This document shows positions 21,242 to 33,614 of a DNA stretch of 64,000 bases, in pieces. A program made the translations under genes and the position numbers. The notes beneath the pieces are model-generated. The model did not search any database, was not told where the DNA came from, and worked only from the letters and a program-made list of their open reading frames with translations. Source of the DNA: Cryptomeria japonica (lineage: Eukaryota; Streptophyta; Pinopsida; Cupressales; Cupressaceae); assembly GCF_030272615.1 (NCBI RefSeq), contig NC_081412.1:692794083-692858082 (forward strand), written 5' to 3'. How positions within the stretch are numbered: position 1 is the stretch's first letter; each line of letters starts with the position of its first letter.

Positions 21242-24200
21242 TTTTGTTCACCAAAAGTGATAACCCAAGAACACCTGCAATTGATCTATGAAGTAGCCAA
21301 TTCAATCTATGAAGAACCTCAAGGTTTGGACAACATGACAAGGATATGAATCCTTCTACTCTTTAGGCTCTGCAAAACCTAGGTGGGTATACCTTTGATG
21401 CTTAGAATTAAATCTATTACACACCTATAACAACATCAACATAAATAGATAGATCTCACCAGGGCTCTAAAACAAGTAGTTTATTGCAGATGGGCTAGAT
21501 CTACACGTAAAACTCAACTATGCTTGAGCATGAGATAGATGAAACATTTAAAAACATAACATACACTGAAGATATTCTGATTGGATTTTAAATTGGTTTG
21601 AAAACCCCCTTAATTGCAAGATCAGTGCCTTATCCAAGGGCAACAGAGTCACAAATCAAACTATAGGTGAAAACTTATACTACAGATCCATCTTAATTCT
21701 CAAGTATTCCTGCATTTAATGCCTTGCATAAATGTATTACTCAGCTCATCCACAGAAAATATCAGATCCAGAAACATAATCCCTATTTTATTAATGTTTC
21801 TTCATAGAATTTAAAATCTTCCTTGAAGATTACCTACAAACCAACATTACACTCACAAACACAACTACTCATGACCAACGTGATCCTCCTTAAGAATCAG
21901 ATTTGAATAAAATGAGATTAAATTTGAGAGACAATTTCTGCACGAATTTGTGCATGCCTTACATACACAAGAACTTGCAACTAAGAATAGCTATAGCAAA
22001 GAATTGAACTCCATTACTGAAAGAAAAGCCTTGCCCTGTACAATCTTCAAGAATACTAAAAATTGGAAGCCATGAAAATATGGAGCCATTCTCCAAATTT
22101 CTGGAACCCTTACAAAATGAGAAGAATTGGTAATAAGAAGGAGAGGGAAGAAAATCTAATCTGCAACTTAAATTGCCAAGTGTTTTCTCTCTAATTGAAT
22201 TTCATTCCCATTGAAAGCGCTCCCAAACTATCTTATCTTTTTCAAAATTGACTATATAATTGGATTCTCCACACTGAGAGCTTTCCAGAAACATATAATA
22301 CTTCATATTTTGGCCAAAAATACAGCCCTGGGTAAATTAATCCTTCCAATGTGCACAATCATTTAAATTTTTGAATTTTCTCTATAGTTGAAACTATATT
22401 ATTAACTGATTTTAAATTTGATTTTTGCCTCCCTTTTGGCCTGACGCCTTGCCACGTGGTGGGACCTGATTGGTTGATGGAGTTGACTAGACACCACTTG
22501 GGATGACACCTCGTCACCGCCATGTCATCCACTTTGTCACTGCCACTTGGCCGCCACGTGTACACCACCTCAACGCCACATCATCGCCACCTATGCACCA
22601 CGTCATCGCCACCGAGACGGGACCTGCCTACTGGACACTGACTATACCTACCATGTCATTTCCCCTTGGACTTCACCATCTTGCATTTCTCATTTCGCCA
22701 TTTTGCGGCCTCTAACGGGTGAGCATCTTCGGGTCATGAAATCATGCAGGCCGTTGGATCCTCCGAACTTCCTCACTCTTTAACACTGCTGCATTTTCAC
22801 CAAACCATTTCACCATTTTGTAGGGCTTAACTTGCATGCATCTTTGGCCTGCGAATCAACGCGCTTTGTCAGATCATCTCGGACCTGCTCACCAGTGAAG
22901 CCGACCCTTCTTTGCAAAATTTACCTGTTTGCCTCGAGAAGCGTGCCTACGTGGAGTCCACCTGGTCATCGCTCAGTCACCTCCTCCATCACCTCGAGAT
23001 CCGCACCCATGCATGGGCTCACCTTGGGCACCCAACGACACCGTCCTTCAAAAGCCCAGAGGCTTTGATATATTATTAGTGTAAGGTTTTGCTTATAAAC
23101 ATTAAAAACTACCACTTCCCAGCAAATGTGGGATAATGCGATTTTCCTGAGACTGCAAGTTTTGAGGGTTCTCTCTGAGTTTTAATGGTGTCTACTTGCT
23201 CACTTGCCACATTTGAGGGAAGGAGGACTGCTGAAGGATGCCCACATGCCACTCTCTAAACACCACGCCTTGTATTTGATTTAAATTTTTTTTTTTTTTT
23301 TAAAACAACATCATTTACCATAGCATTTTCTGTGATTGCTGGTAATTATTTTGCCTCCTTCTTGGATGCCACGTGAGGAAGGTGGTTTACTAGAATTCAC
23401 TTGCTTTGCTAATCTTCTACACTCTTTAAACTCCAATGCCTAACCTTATGCTACCAATGCACCTGTTGAAGGTTTTAACAATCTTCCCCATTGGATTGCT
23501 GCATTGGATTTGGGGGGACACCCACAGTTTGCATTTTCCATTGAGCATGGATCATAGTCTAGTAGACATGTCTCAAACCATTCTACTCCCATTTACTAGT
23601 CCAGACCCATAACAACATGCCTCTTCAACACCTCCACTCACCACGCACATTACCTGTTGCACGTTAGATTTTCTTATGAGTTTCTTGAGCTACTATAGCT
23701 GCTGACTGAGCATCACGTGGGGGGCCTTGGACTGGTTTATATTTGCTTTGAAAACCTTGTGGCCTTTGCCTTCTCAAACACTACATGGAGGGTATAATAC
23801 TCCCGCAGTTTCATTGGCATTAGCTTCAATTTGTTTGGAAGCTTTCTGCTACGTAACCCACACAGAGGGAGAGCACGTGAGGAGGAGGACACTGCTATTC
23901 ATTTTGTTTTGAAACATTTTCCATGGCCCCCTTTATGCCATGCACAAAATTGTCACTTTGCATTTACTTGATGGATTTAATTGCTGCTTCCTTATTTCTA
24001 TGTCTCATGAGCATGGCAATTTGCACTTGTTTGAAAGTTTTGTTGTTGTTGTTTACCATGCAGAGGGAAGACACTTGGGGTTTTCAATGCCTTCAATGTG
24101 CATTTGCTATAGTTTTTTAATGATTTTCAATAGCATTCTCCATGCCTCTTTCAACTCCTATACATTCTCAAAAATCATTAGACTTTCAAAACTCATTCCA

Positions 24201-25687
24201 TTTCTGATTTACCTATGTGTTATTTTGAAAATGACTTTGTAATTTGATTTCACTATCTCTGTATATTGTAGCTTTTGTTTAATGGCTCTTAGGGACCAAT
24301 GGAATACAAACAATACAAACCTAGGATTCAAAACCTTGGATAGGAATGAAATCATGACAATGGAGAGCATCCAATGCACATAATTCATGTCCTTATAAAC
24401 CATAAAAAATCTATATGGCAATGATCTCCTTCATTTGAACCATATTGTTAAACCTTGATTCAAAAAACGTTGTGAAGCAACAAATCAGGTCAGGCCCCAA
24501 AGTGGGTTCGACTTAAAAAAATTTCATTTTCATGCAACTGACCTTCAAAATGCTTCAGACACCTTAAACACACCTCTGGAAATGATCGACATCGCTTTGA
24601 GATCATCAAACTGAATTTTGCAACCTTCAAGCAATTATGCTGCATTTTCGCATTTAATCGCGAAGACGTAATTTTCAAACCTATCAAAACACTCTTCTGG
24701 AGCTCGCCATCTGATAGGAGTGTACTCTGATATACAAGCATGAAATCTACCAAACGGTTTCTCTAGATGAGTCTCGAGAAAAGAGATATTAATCAATGAA
24801 AATGACAAACTGGCTTTGTCGACACTACGGACCTGATGAAGTCAATGTTCTGGCAACACATGATGCCCTTCTCAAAAATATCAAACGACCTCCGTAGGCC
24901 CTCAAATTTGAAACATAGGTACCTTGAAGTACATATTAAACCTTAGAATTATCAGTTTGATCACAAGACTAACAGGATGCAAATGGCGCGCTCATGAAAA
25001 TGGCTACTTTGACTGATATAGCACTGAAAGTATAGATCACTGAAAATGATGGCTAAATGAACCCTTTTGAAAACCGATCAAACGGATTGACAGAGGTTTG
25101 AAATTGAAACGTAGCTCATCATTTATACCAACATTATCCCAGAACAAAAATTTTGGCATGACACCCACTGATGCAACTTTTATATTTGTGTGAAACAGGG
25201 CTCCGACTAGCTGTCAAAACAGGGACTAGTCAAACCACACAAACTGCAAATGGATTTGACTTGGTAAACTGAGCAAATGGATTCGTTAGGACTTGAAATT
25301 TTGTGGGATGACTCAAATTTATGCATATAATTGAATCCATTTTGAATTTATTCATGAAAATCAACAGAGAAAAAGATACAAACACCCAAAGTAGACTACT
25401 CAATAAAATCTGCATTTGTGCCTAAATGCACTTTCAACTCACCCCTCGAAATGGGTATCTCACAAACTTATCCAAACTGAATTCTAAAAGTTGCACATCA
25501 CTGAATAGGCCAAATGAAAGGTGTAGGACATGTCTCCCAAGCCTTACCCTCTGAAAATCAACTGGCTCCATTTACCCCCTCTCTAACTAGGCCATTCAAA
25601 CTGACTCATTTAGGTGCCTTTCTGACATACAGAGCAAACTTTTGAAATGGGCCTCTAAACTTGACTCAAATTTAATGATTCCCAACA
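21242..25687 (-). repeat. 5' LTR of element G
   Basis: This is the partner of 13100-17552. It starts TTTTGTTCACC (TGTTGTTCACC in the other copy) and ends CCCAACA. It contains the same CACGTG boxes near 22453, 22555, 23370 and 23715. Confidence 0.9.
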
Positions 25688-25692
25688 GAACC
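25688..25692. repeat. Target-site duplication of G, right copy
   Basis: GAACC, identical to 13095-13099. Confidence 0.9.
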
Positions 25693-28029
25693 CATAGGAT
25701 ATGAGGTAATGTATGACATACTAGATGGGTATGCCTCTACCCTACTCGCCTCACCCCTTGATCCAAAGGCAAAGAGAACCGACACCTTTTTAGAAAGGGT
25801 TACACTAGTTGAAGAACCCTCGGTAAAGAAGGGAAAGGCAGTGCCTTCAACATCGGCACCGGTTACCACAGCAAGTCCCAAAGTGACCAAGCGGTCACCA
25901 GTAAAGAAGAAACCAGAAGTTGCACCTGCCAAAGTCTTTGAGAGAAAGCGGAAGACAAAAGACACCACACCAGACTCAGAGGACGACGAACAACCTAAGA
26001 AGACTAGGCAAATGAGGAAGAAGACAAAGACAAAGAATGAATCGGCAATATCTACACTGGTAAATATTGATATCTCTTCTTATAAAATTTTGTCACATTG
26101 TCACAGGACAATCAAGAATGTTAGAAGAAAATTGCTTAGTGATTTGCAAGAATATTTTGATGATTTCAATCATAATGAGAAAGAGGAAGTTGAATAGGAT
26201 GTCATTCAATATTTATGTGTTAATGACTGATCGCCATCAGAAATTAGATCTGTGACACCGGATTCTTTATATAATTCTTTAGATAACAAATGGCACATTG
26301 CCATAGAGAAGGAACAAGAAATAAGAGAGGAAATATTTGCACAATATTTTCTTAATGTGTGAAATTCAAAACTTTATGAAGTTATGGAAAAATATAAAGG
26401 CCTCTTCTTCATGAGAAGAAGGAGACTCTTGTTGCAAGAAGGAGACTCTTGTTGCTAGAAGGAAAAGTTCCTGAAGTTGTAAAAGATACCCACTCTCATG
26501 CCCAAGCTGCTTTAAGGTTGCATCAAGTGGCTAAAGCCAAGAGGAAAGCTAAGCAAGAACCGACAACCAATAAACTGAATGAGGTATATGACAATAAAGG
26601 AGAACAGGTCACTAATCAAATGGACCCTATTGATGTTGATTCCTTGAATGGTGAAAATGTCACTCCGGGTACACCATCAGAAGTGGCAGGATAGGAAAAA
26701 TAGGATAAAGAAAAGGCTACCAAGGAGCAAGTAGAGAAAGAGAAGAAGCAACATGAAGAAGAAAAGAAGAAACGGGTAGAAGAAGAGGAAAAGAAACAAG
26801 AGAAAGAGAAGAAGAAGGAAGAAGAAAAGAAAGAAGAAGAGAAACAACAAGAAGAAGAAAAGAGAAAGGAAGAGGAGAAGAGAAAGGCAGAGGAGAAGAA
26901 GAAGTAGGAAGAGGAGAAGAAGAAGCAGGAAGAGGAGAAGAAGAAGAAGGATGAAGAAGAAAAGAAGCAGAAAGAAGAAGAGAAGAATAAGGAAGAAGAG
27001 AAAAGAAAGCAAGAAGCAGAGGAGCAAAAGAAGGTAGAAGAAGATAAGCTAAGAGCCAAAGAGAAGGAGGAAGCAGCACAAAGCACAAAGGTGGAGACCC
27101 CAAAGCAAACTGGTAGTCAAGCCAAATCAGCTGACATTACTAGTCCCATTGACCTCCAATCTGCAAATGAAATGAAGTTGTTGTAAAGTATTAAGCCTGC
27201 CAAAGATCAACTGGAAGCACTAAGGAGGAAAAGGGAAGAAGATGTTATTCAAATTGCGGTGGAAACACTTACCAGTTTAATTCCTAGTACCAATCTCCCA
27301 AGTACCGATTTCTCTCTGGCACAACTCAAACTCTTATGCATAGTTGTAGAAGACTAGGTGCAATGCCTAGAAGATGTGGCTGAAGCTAGTGTACAAAAGA
27401 AGCACCAGAAGGCTCTGAACACTGCCTTGGTGATGAAGTTAAATGAGCTCCGGTCCAATCTACAGAAAGCACAAAAAGATATAAGGGATACTTTGGATGA
27501 GGGGATTATACTACTCAATAAGATATGCCAACCCCATCTCTTCTGTGATGATGTGCTTGCACAGAAAGAAAAGATACAATTTTACTTGTAGTCATACATA
27601 AGTAGCTATGATTCCTTCACTGCTTATGGGAAAACCATTCACCGGTTTCAACTCTAGACTACAAGGATAGAGTTAGAGATTAGCAACCGAACTCGAGATT
27701 TGTAGGAACTTCAACTGGTTCTACTTCCATGACTACAAATTCTCTAGAAATGTTATCTCAATCTAGATGCCCTGACGGTCACTCAAGAGATGAGTACCTT
27801 GGATGCCATGGAAGAGCAGGTCTATCAGATGCAAACAAAGAATGAGGTTGCTACCTCCTTGCTTGAATCATGGTCCTTATCCATGAAGACATTTATGCAG
27901 GACTTTAAATCAGTTTTTGACAAGTTTCACTCTTTATTGTCATAAACATTTATTCAGCTAATAGAAACAGGGGTTATTCAACTGTATTTTGTCATTGTTG
28001 GCAAAGGGGGAGTAGTATTTTGTATTTAA
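25693..28029 (+). pseudogene. Element B ORF2, second part (basic, E/K-rich and coiled-coil regions)
   Basis: The frame continues in phase from 13099 across element G. In order: a linker, a lysine/proline-rich basic stretch at 25830-26040 (KRSPVKKKPEVAPAK, RKRKTKDTTPDSEDDEQPKK) that looks like a nuclear-localisation region, a helical block (KLLSDLQEYFDDFNHNEKEEVE), a long E/K/Q-rich tract at 26690-27090, and a C-terminal helical part with conserved LNELRSNLQKAQKDIRDTLDEG and HLFCDDVLAQKEK. A 20-base tandem duplication at 26416-26455 shifts the frame. Many TAG stops interrupt it, and the apparent end is a TAA at 28027-28029. Together with 12099-13099 the protein would be about 1,110 residues. 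Its function is unknown. Confidence 0.72.
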
Positions 28030-28221
28030 AATTTTGATGCATGCTATGTATACTTTCATGTTTATCTTTGTAAGGAAGTAGTATACATTGCATTTTCTGC
28101 AAATGGGATAGTGTATATTCTTAGGGGGAGTAATTTTGATTATGGCATAATTTTGTTGTAAAACACTTAGATGTCAAAAAAATTTTTCCTAAGTGTTGCC
28201 ATCAATGCCAAAGGGGGAGAT
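28030..28221 (+). other. Element B 3' untranslated region and polypurine tract
   Basis: AAAGGGGGAGAT (28210-28221) abuts the 3' LTR. TTAGGGGGAGTAATTTTG lies near 28120 and AAAGGGGGAGTAG lies at 28003, at the end of ORF2. Confidence 0.85.
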
Positions 28222-29454
28222 TGTTGGCATTTTTGATGATTATGTTGTGATTGTCATTGATGGACATACACTATCTTTGAGATCACTTTTGGTAGGAATG
28301 AGTTATGCTCAACCGGTATTTGTTCCTAACCGGTATGATGTAGTAGTCTTGAGACTATCGGTGCTATGCAAAAAAATGTTTACCGATCTCAAGCGGTATG
28401 AAGACCCAAGCGGCATCAAGACCTCAAGTGGTTCAAGAATCTCAAGTGGAACAAAATGAAGGAACTAAAGCGGCAGTTATCATTTTCTCAGTCTTCATTT
28501 TTGTCAAACCAATAATCTGTTTAATAACTGAACTGGTATTACTTTGAGTTACCAACCGGTAATCGGTAAATGTATGAACTGGTAATACTCTATGATGAGT
28601 TACCAACTAGTATTATTTTTGTGATGAGTTACCATCCACCGACACTTTGGCGGTGATTTTGTGTCATGTTACCAAATGTGTCTAGATACACTAAACCTAG
28701 GAACTTGCAATGTAATCCTATTGGACCGACATGAAATCAGATTCCTTTATAAGGACATCATGTCTAGGGTTTTAGTATGTATGTATGTGTGTAGCTGTTA
28801 GGTTTTTGGTGGTAGACAAAGTTCTTGTATGTGCGATCTTAACTGAGAAGATCAAGTCTATGTGCTATAACAGAGTGTGGATTTACTGAAGACTGAAGTA
28901 ATGCTAAAATGCATTAGAAATGAGCTACCATGGATCTAATCAAGCAGATTGTGCCATTTGCTAGATCATTCACTTGTTGATTACTCACATCTTTGACAAG
29001 TCAAAAACCCTTAACTAGGTAGGCCCAAAAAAGCCTTTGTAAATCCTCTAACAAGGTGATTCACATCTATGGATCTGAAATCCTCTCACAAGGTAGTATT
29101 TAATTGAACTTATCTCCTAACAGAGATTGGGATTCCTAATAGGATCTATTCTAGTAAAGAACATTGTATGACCTTAACCGGTTTGACCTTAAGCGATCTA
29201 GTTACTATTCTACAGATAGTTACTTGTGAGTTTCATCTCACTGTGATTTTTCCCATTTGGGTTTCCACGTCTGAATCTCTTGGGTTATGGTGATTGTTCT
29301 TTTGTGGGTGAATGCCTTATTTGCTATTTGGTTTGCATTTGTGTTAACCAGTTTGTTAGTGAAAATATTTTACCGATTTATTGTTAGACTGTTAAAGTGT
29401 TTAAGTACAATATTTTTTGGAATACTAATTCACCCCCCCTCTTAGTATTCATTA
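28222..29454 (+). repeat. 3' LTR of element B
   Basis: It starts TGTTGGCATTTTTGATG and ends TATTCATTA (CA changed to TA). It is highly similar to 9110-10326. Confidence 0.92.
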
Positions 29455-29459
29455 GGTTA
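29455..29459. repeat. Target-site duplication of B, right copy
   Basis: GGTTA, identical to 9105-9109. Confidence 0.88.
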
Positions 29460-30237
29460 TACACCAATAGGCTTATCTATTCTAGATCAGCACAACACAC
29501 TATGGAGACATTTTATTATTGCTGTAAATGCATCAAGCTGACATGTTGAATCGGTTATTACATCGGATATTATTTTATCTGTAAATTGATTTAAATGTAA
29601 TATTCTTTAGAGCCGACCTACTAAAATTGGTCTTAGGTTATGACATAAATGTAAGATCTTATTTGTAAGATTGGATGTGGAATACAAAAAAGGATTGTGT
29701 AAAATTATATGCGAGAGTAAGCAAAGCTATACACGTAGACATCATTTGAAGGTTGAAGGAAGGTTTTTTTGTAAAGACAATCAGAACTACACTGGTACTG
29801 AATCCAGCATAGAAAGATGCTAATCTGAGTAGTACATCTTTATTGGATTTAACCATCTAATTGTAGTCAGTGTGACTCATATTTTGTGTTTGAGCAGTGA
29901 GCTCTAGGCACTTGGCTTTTCTGTATGTGTAGACCCCATTTGTATACACATACTATCTATAGTAGTATCATCTAATTGTGGGTAAGGTTTCCCACCATGG
30001 TTTTTTCCCTTACATGGTTTCCACGTACAAATATTGGTGTTATATGTTGTGGATGAATTTTTCTTTTTGTTTCATGCATTAATCCTTATCGGTATTGCAA
30101 TTAACTGATAAAACTATCTACCAGCATAATAGATTGGTTTACCGATATTAAGCATTAAGTTAGTTAAGTTGTTTTTTATTTGAATTGATTTTACAACTGA
30201 TTCACCTCCCCCTCTCAGTTGTCTCTGGGACCTAACA
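29460..30237 (+). repeat. 3' LTR of element A, right part
   Basis: This continues 8826-9109, giving a total LTR of about 1.06 kb. Its last 707 bases match 1-706. It ends CCTAACA. The five bases after it, GTCAC, would be the target duplication; the partner lies outside the window. Confidence 0.9.
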
Positions 30238-32435
30238 GTCACATCTTTCTCCTTATCTTCAGTGGTTTCTCTGTCAACCACAACATTTACTTCCTGGGTG
30301 TCTACATTCATAGTGTACAAAATTTCAGACTCAGGATTTGTATCCTCTAGTGGAGTCTCCATACTCTCTGTGGCTGGTTGACTATCAGTAGTATCTACTG
30401 GTGGAGTATCTAAAGGAGGTGAGGGCACATTATCAGTTATTTTTAGGCTTGGAGGTCCACCTACCTTACCATTCCCCTTATCTTTGTCCTTTTGATATAC
30501 TTTAATAGTCTTTGGTCTGAGTAATTCTTCCTGTTTTTCTTTTTCCACAAAGAATATATCCCATGCATCTATTGTTTCCTCATAGACTTCCTTTACTCTA
30601 CCTGCCATCAGTGCTACATGTCGGTGAGTAGTGGAGAATAATGTCTAGTTTTCTTCACTGATTAGTTTATCTATTTCATCAGTTGAGTTGACTGGATGTA
30701 CTGCAAGTAATTTTTCAATCTTAATTTTCTTGTCCAACTCAATTATGGCTAACCTTCTAGCTTCAGGACTCCTATACAAATCATTTGGAATTTCGTCAAC
30801 AACTTCCATAAAAAAATTCTTATAAATATCTAAGTGTAAGATTATATTGTTCTCTATGCTTTCCTTATCATCAACTGATAGTGTATTTTATATTTTTTTG
30901 ATGTTCTTCAGCTTACCATCCTCTATAATTTCACTAAGAAGTTTGTCTATTGGAGTGATATCTTGTTTTACCTTCTTCTTCTTAGGAGTCATTTTCTTTG
31001 TTAGAGGCCTTACTGCTTGTTGTTTTTGTCTGGTTCTTTTTTGTGTAGGAGAGGGTACTAGTGTGGGTTTTATTTTCCTTTCTACCCTTTTAAATAGTAT
31101 GTCACTCTCAGAAGAAGTTCCAACTGATGAAAGATGAGTTTCCGGTTGAGGAACTTCCAACTCACTTTCACTTATACTGGTTTGTCTCAAAACATCTTCC
31201 TTGATTGCTTTAGCCTGTCGGGTTCCTTTCCTTATGGCTGCTTCAACTTTCTTAACCCTTTTCCTTGATTGAATTCCACTTTCTATTGTTTCAGCATTTC
31301 CAAAAACTTCCTCACTGGGTTTCTTGGGTGCTTCAAGGAGAGCTTTTATATAAGTTTCAATGATGTTGTCATTTGTTTCATAGCCCATTTTAGTTACCCA
31401 GATAGTTCTAGGGACAACTGCCTCCATCCTGATTTCATCTTTCTTGATTACAAAACAAATTTCCTTCTAATCTTTGTCCACAATAGCTTGTGAGAATCTT
31501 ACTCTAGTGTTGATTCAAGCCTTCAATGCTTGAAAATGTTCATTTAGGTTTTTCTCTTGGTTTTCTCCCATATTGTTCAATAGATCCAACAGTTGTTTTC
31601 CTACCGAAATGTCAAAACCAAAATCCCTTGGACCAAAACTGGGTACTTGTTTTGTTATGTACAACATTAGACAAACAAGCAAATTTCCAAATCTGAATGT
31701 TCCTTTCTTATCTCTTTTAATCTTTCCCAGATTGTCTATCAACTCATCTTTGGGCCATTCACATACATCGATCCTTGCATTATCATTAACCATATCATAG
31801 GTACTTTTGATACATAGGCTAGAAACTGAGTTCAACCTATTTGCATGTGTAGCCTTATAACCTAAGATCATACTGATAAATCTGACATTTATGTCTTTTA
31901 CATCATTTACCCTTAGATACCTTTTATCAAATGTTGTGCCAGTTAGGTTTATCACTGTGTCATTTGAGACCTTCTTTGTTTTGTCAGGTCTGTTACCAGT
32001 AGAAGGTAACCTTGTTACAACTTTTACTGCTTCTTTTGTGATTTTATGAATTGAATCTAACCAGAAAAATTCACCATGTACTCTGCTTAACACAATCCTT
32101 ATGATATCCTTGGGAAAATTCGGGACACTAAGGATTTTAGTAAAACCTAGGGTTTCCACTATTTTATGTTCCAGCTTGATATTTTGAGACTCATCACAAA
32201 TCATAGTCCTATACATATTCTTAATCTCATCATCACCTAATTCCTCAATATGACAATGTATATACATCCTAAGGTCTTCAACATATACTACTCCCTTAAG
32301 AATTTGAGAAAATGCATCTATGCTGTCATCTTTCTTTGCAATTTTGGGAACCAGTTGGAATACGGATCTAGGGCACTTAACAACCTCAACAACAGTATAG
32401 TTTGTAATAAATTCAAGAGTGGATGAAGATGCCAT
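30238..32435 (-). pseudogene. Element D ORF2
   Basis: The minus strand from ATG 32435 reads MASSSTLEFITNYTV. It is homologous to B and F ORF2: ILSRVHGEFFWLDSIHKIT (B has ILSRVHSDKMYLDRTHDIT), then a LGYKATHANRLNSVSS block and FRFGNLLVCLM. A basic region (TKKMTPKKKKVKQD), a helical segment and a proline/acid-rich part follow up to the cut at 30238. The frame is the same throughout, broken by stops near 31513, 31470, 30886 and 30640. In the position of the TAG shared by B and F, D has arginine. No catalytic motif is recognised. The E/K-rich tract of B and F is not visible in the portion present. Confidence 0.75.
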
Positions 32436-32779
32436 AACTTTAAATACCTCAATCTACCTTAAGGATGAATGCTTTGATGAATTGCTTCACTTCTTCACTT
32501 AGAATGCCTTCGCTCGGGAATTTTCACGCTCTCAAAGATTTGAATGCTCAGTGAATGAAAAAGAACCCAAAACACTTGCTTTATAATGTTATTTTCTCCA
32601 ACTACGACATTTAATGCTCATTGGTTAAGTCACAACTTAACTCATCTACCAGTATAGAAGTAATTTCAACTACTCACCATCAATTGAGGGAATAATAACA
32701 TGTTTTTCATTCTATTGCTAAACCCCCAATGGATTTTCCTTCAGTTAGATGAAGAGCCTCCTGCCAGTGTAGTTATACT
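32436..32779 (-). other. Spacer between D ORF1 and ORF2
   Basis: This is noncoding. Unlike B and F, no GGGGGAG tract is seen here. Confidence 0.5.
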
Positions 32780-32803
32780 CTATTTTAATAGTGGAGGAGT
32801 ATT

Positions 32804-32808
32804 CCCAT
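32804..32808. repeat. Target-site duplication of S, left copy
   Basis: CCCAT, identical to 33610-33614. Confidence 0.9.
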
Positions 32809-33609
32809 TGTTGGCAAATGCACACTCCAATGAGACATTGTAGGTGATTGAAGGTTTTGTCATTGATGGCAACCTTACAATCCTATGACACCAGCAAGGC
32901 ATTCCACTGGCATTAGCAAGATTAGACTCTACACCAACACTCAGACTACCGGCACCAGTAGTGAAAGGAAGCATACCGGCACAAAGGCCAACAAGATTTT
33001 TGTTGTAATGTATTTTTTTTATTATTGTAAAAACATTGTAAGCCGACTTGGCAAGATGTAAAATGACTCTTATATAAGAGAGTTCATTATAGAACATTGT
33101 AGTATGTAGGATTATTGTGGAGGAATGTAATTAGCAGACCTATTATGTGAATCATAGGTTAAGGGTTTATGTAAGAAGTAGAGCAGAAATCGGTACTGGA
33201 TCTGGCATTATAGATGCTATTTTGAAGTAGTACAAGACATTGGATTTATATAATCCATTTTGTAAGTCAGTGAGACTTCCCATTTTGTATTTGAGCAGTG
33301 AACTCTAGGCACTTGGCCTTCCTGCATGTGCAGGCCCCTCTTGTAGCAGTAATATTCTCTTATTGGCCAGTAAGTGAATATTATGGGTCACAAATCCCAC
33401 CGAGGTTTTTTCCACACCGGGTTTCCTCAATAAATCATTATGTTATGGTGTGTTCTTCATGTGGTTACTATTATCTCTGTTTATAGCATTACTTTCTATT
33501 TACTGATACACAGTATTAATATGTTCTACATGTTTTAAGTTGAAAAATTGCTCATATCAGTTAGATACTAATTCAGCCCCCCCTCTCAGTATCTGTGGGA
33601 ATCCTAACA
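32809..33609 (+). mobile_element. Solo LTR S, same family as the LTR of D
   Basis: TGTTGGCAAATGCACACTCC to ATCCTAACA, about 800 bases, flanked by perfect CCCAT duplications and with no internal region. The reverse complement of the D LTR (34731-35512) starts with nearly the same bases. It is the usual product of LTR-LTR recombination, here in a copy that had inserted into a relative in opposite orientation. Confidence 0.92.
33071..33078 (+). promoter_or_regulatory. TATA-like box in solo LTR S
   Basis: TATATAAG, centrally placed in the LTR upstream of the U5 motif. It is a candidate promoter by position only. Confidence 0.4.
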
Positions 33610-33614
33610 CCCAT
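33610..33614. repeat. Target-site duplication of S, right copy
   Basis: CCCAT, identical to 32804-32808. Confidence 0.9.

Larger units (their letters stand above)
13100..25687 (-). mobile_element. Element G: giant-LTR, gag-only retrotransposon (LARD/TR-GAG type)
   Basis: Its ends are TGTTG...CAACA and GAACC flanks both sides. The LTRs are about 4.45 kb (13100-17552 and 21242-25687) and the internal region is only about 3.7 kb, the proportions described for large retrotransposon derivatives. The primer-binding site beside the right LTR places its sense strand on minus. Only one gag-like gene is present, with no pol. By eye, the first 235 or so LTR bases differ at 7 positions, nearly all transitions. 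It is the innermost member of the left stack. Confidence 0.9.
9110..29454 (+). mobile_element. Element B: non-autonomous LTR retrotransposon with ORF1 and ORF2
   Basis: Its LTRs are at 9110-10326 and 28222-29454, flanked by GGTTA duplications. After removing inserted element G (13100-25687), the internal region is about 5.3 kb. It holds a zinc-knuckle/coiled-coil gene (ORF1), a long charged gene (ORF2) and three GGGGGAG tracts before the 3' LTR. No protease, integrase or reverse transcriptase motif appears in any frame. The LTR termini are slightly degraded: AG for TG at 9110 and TA for CA at 29454. Confidence 0.9.

Noticed and set aside
26616-27103. Long minus-strand S/F/L-rich open frames
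   Set aside because: Same artefact, antisense of the E/K-rich tract of B ORF2.
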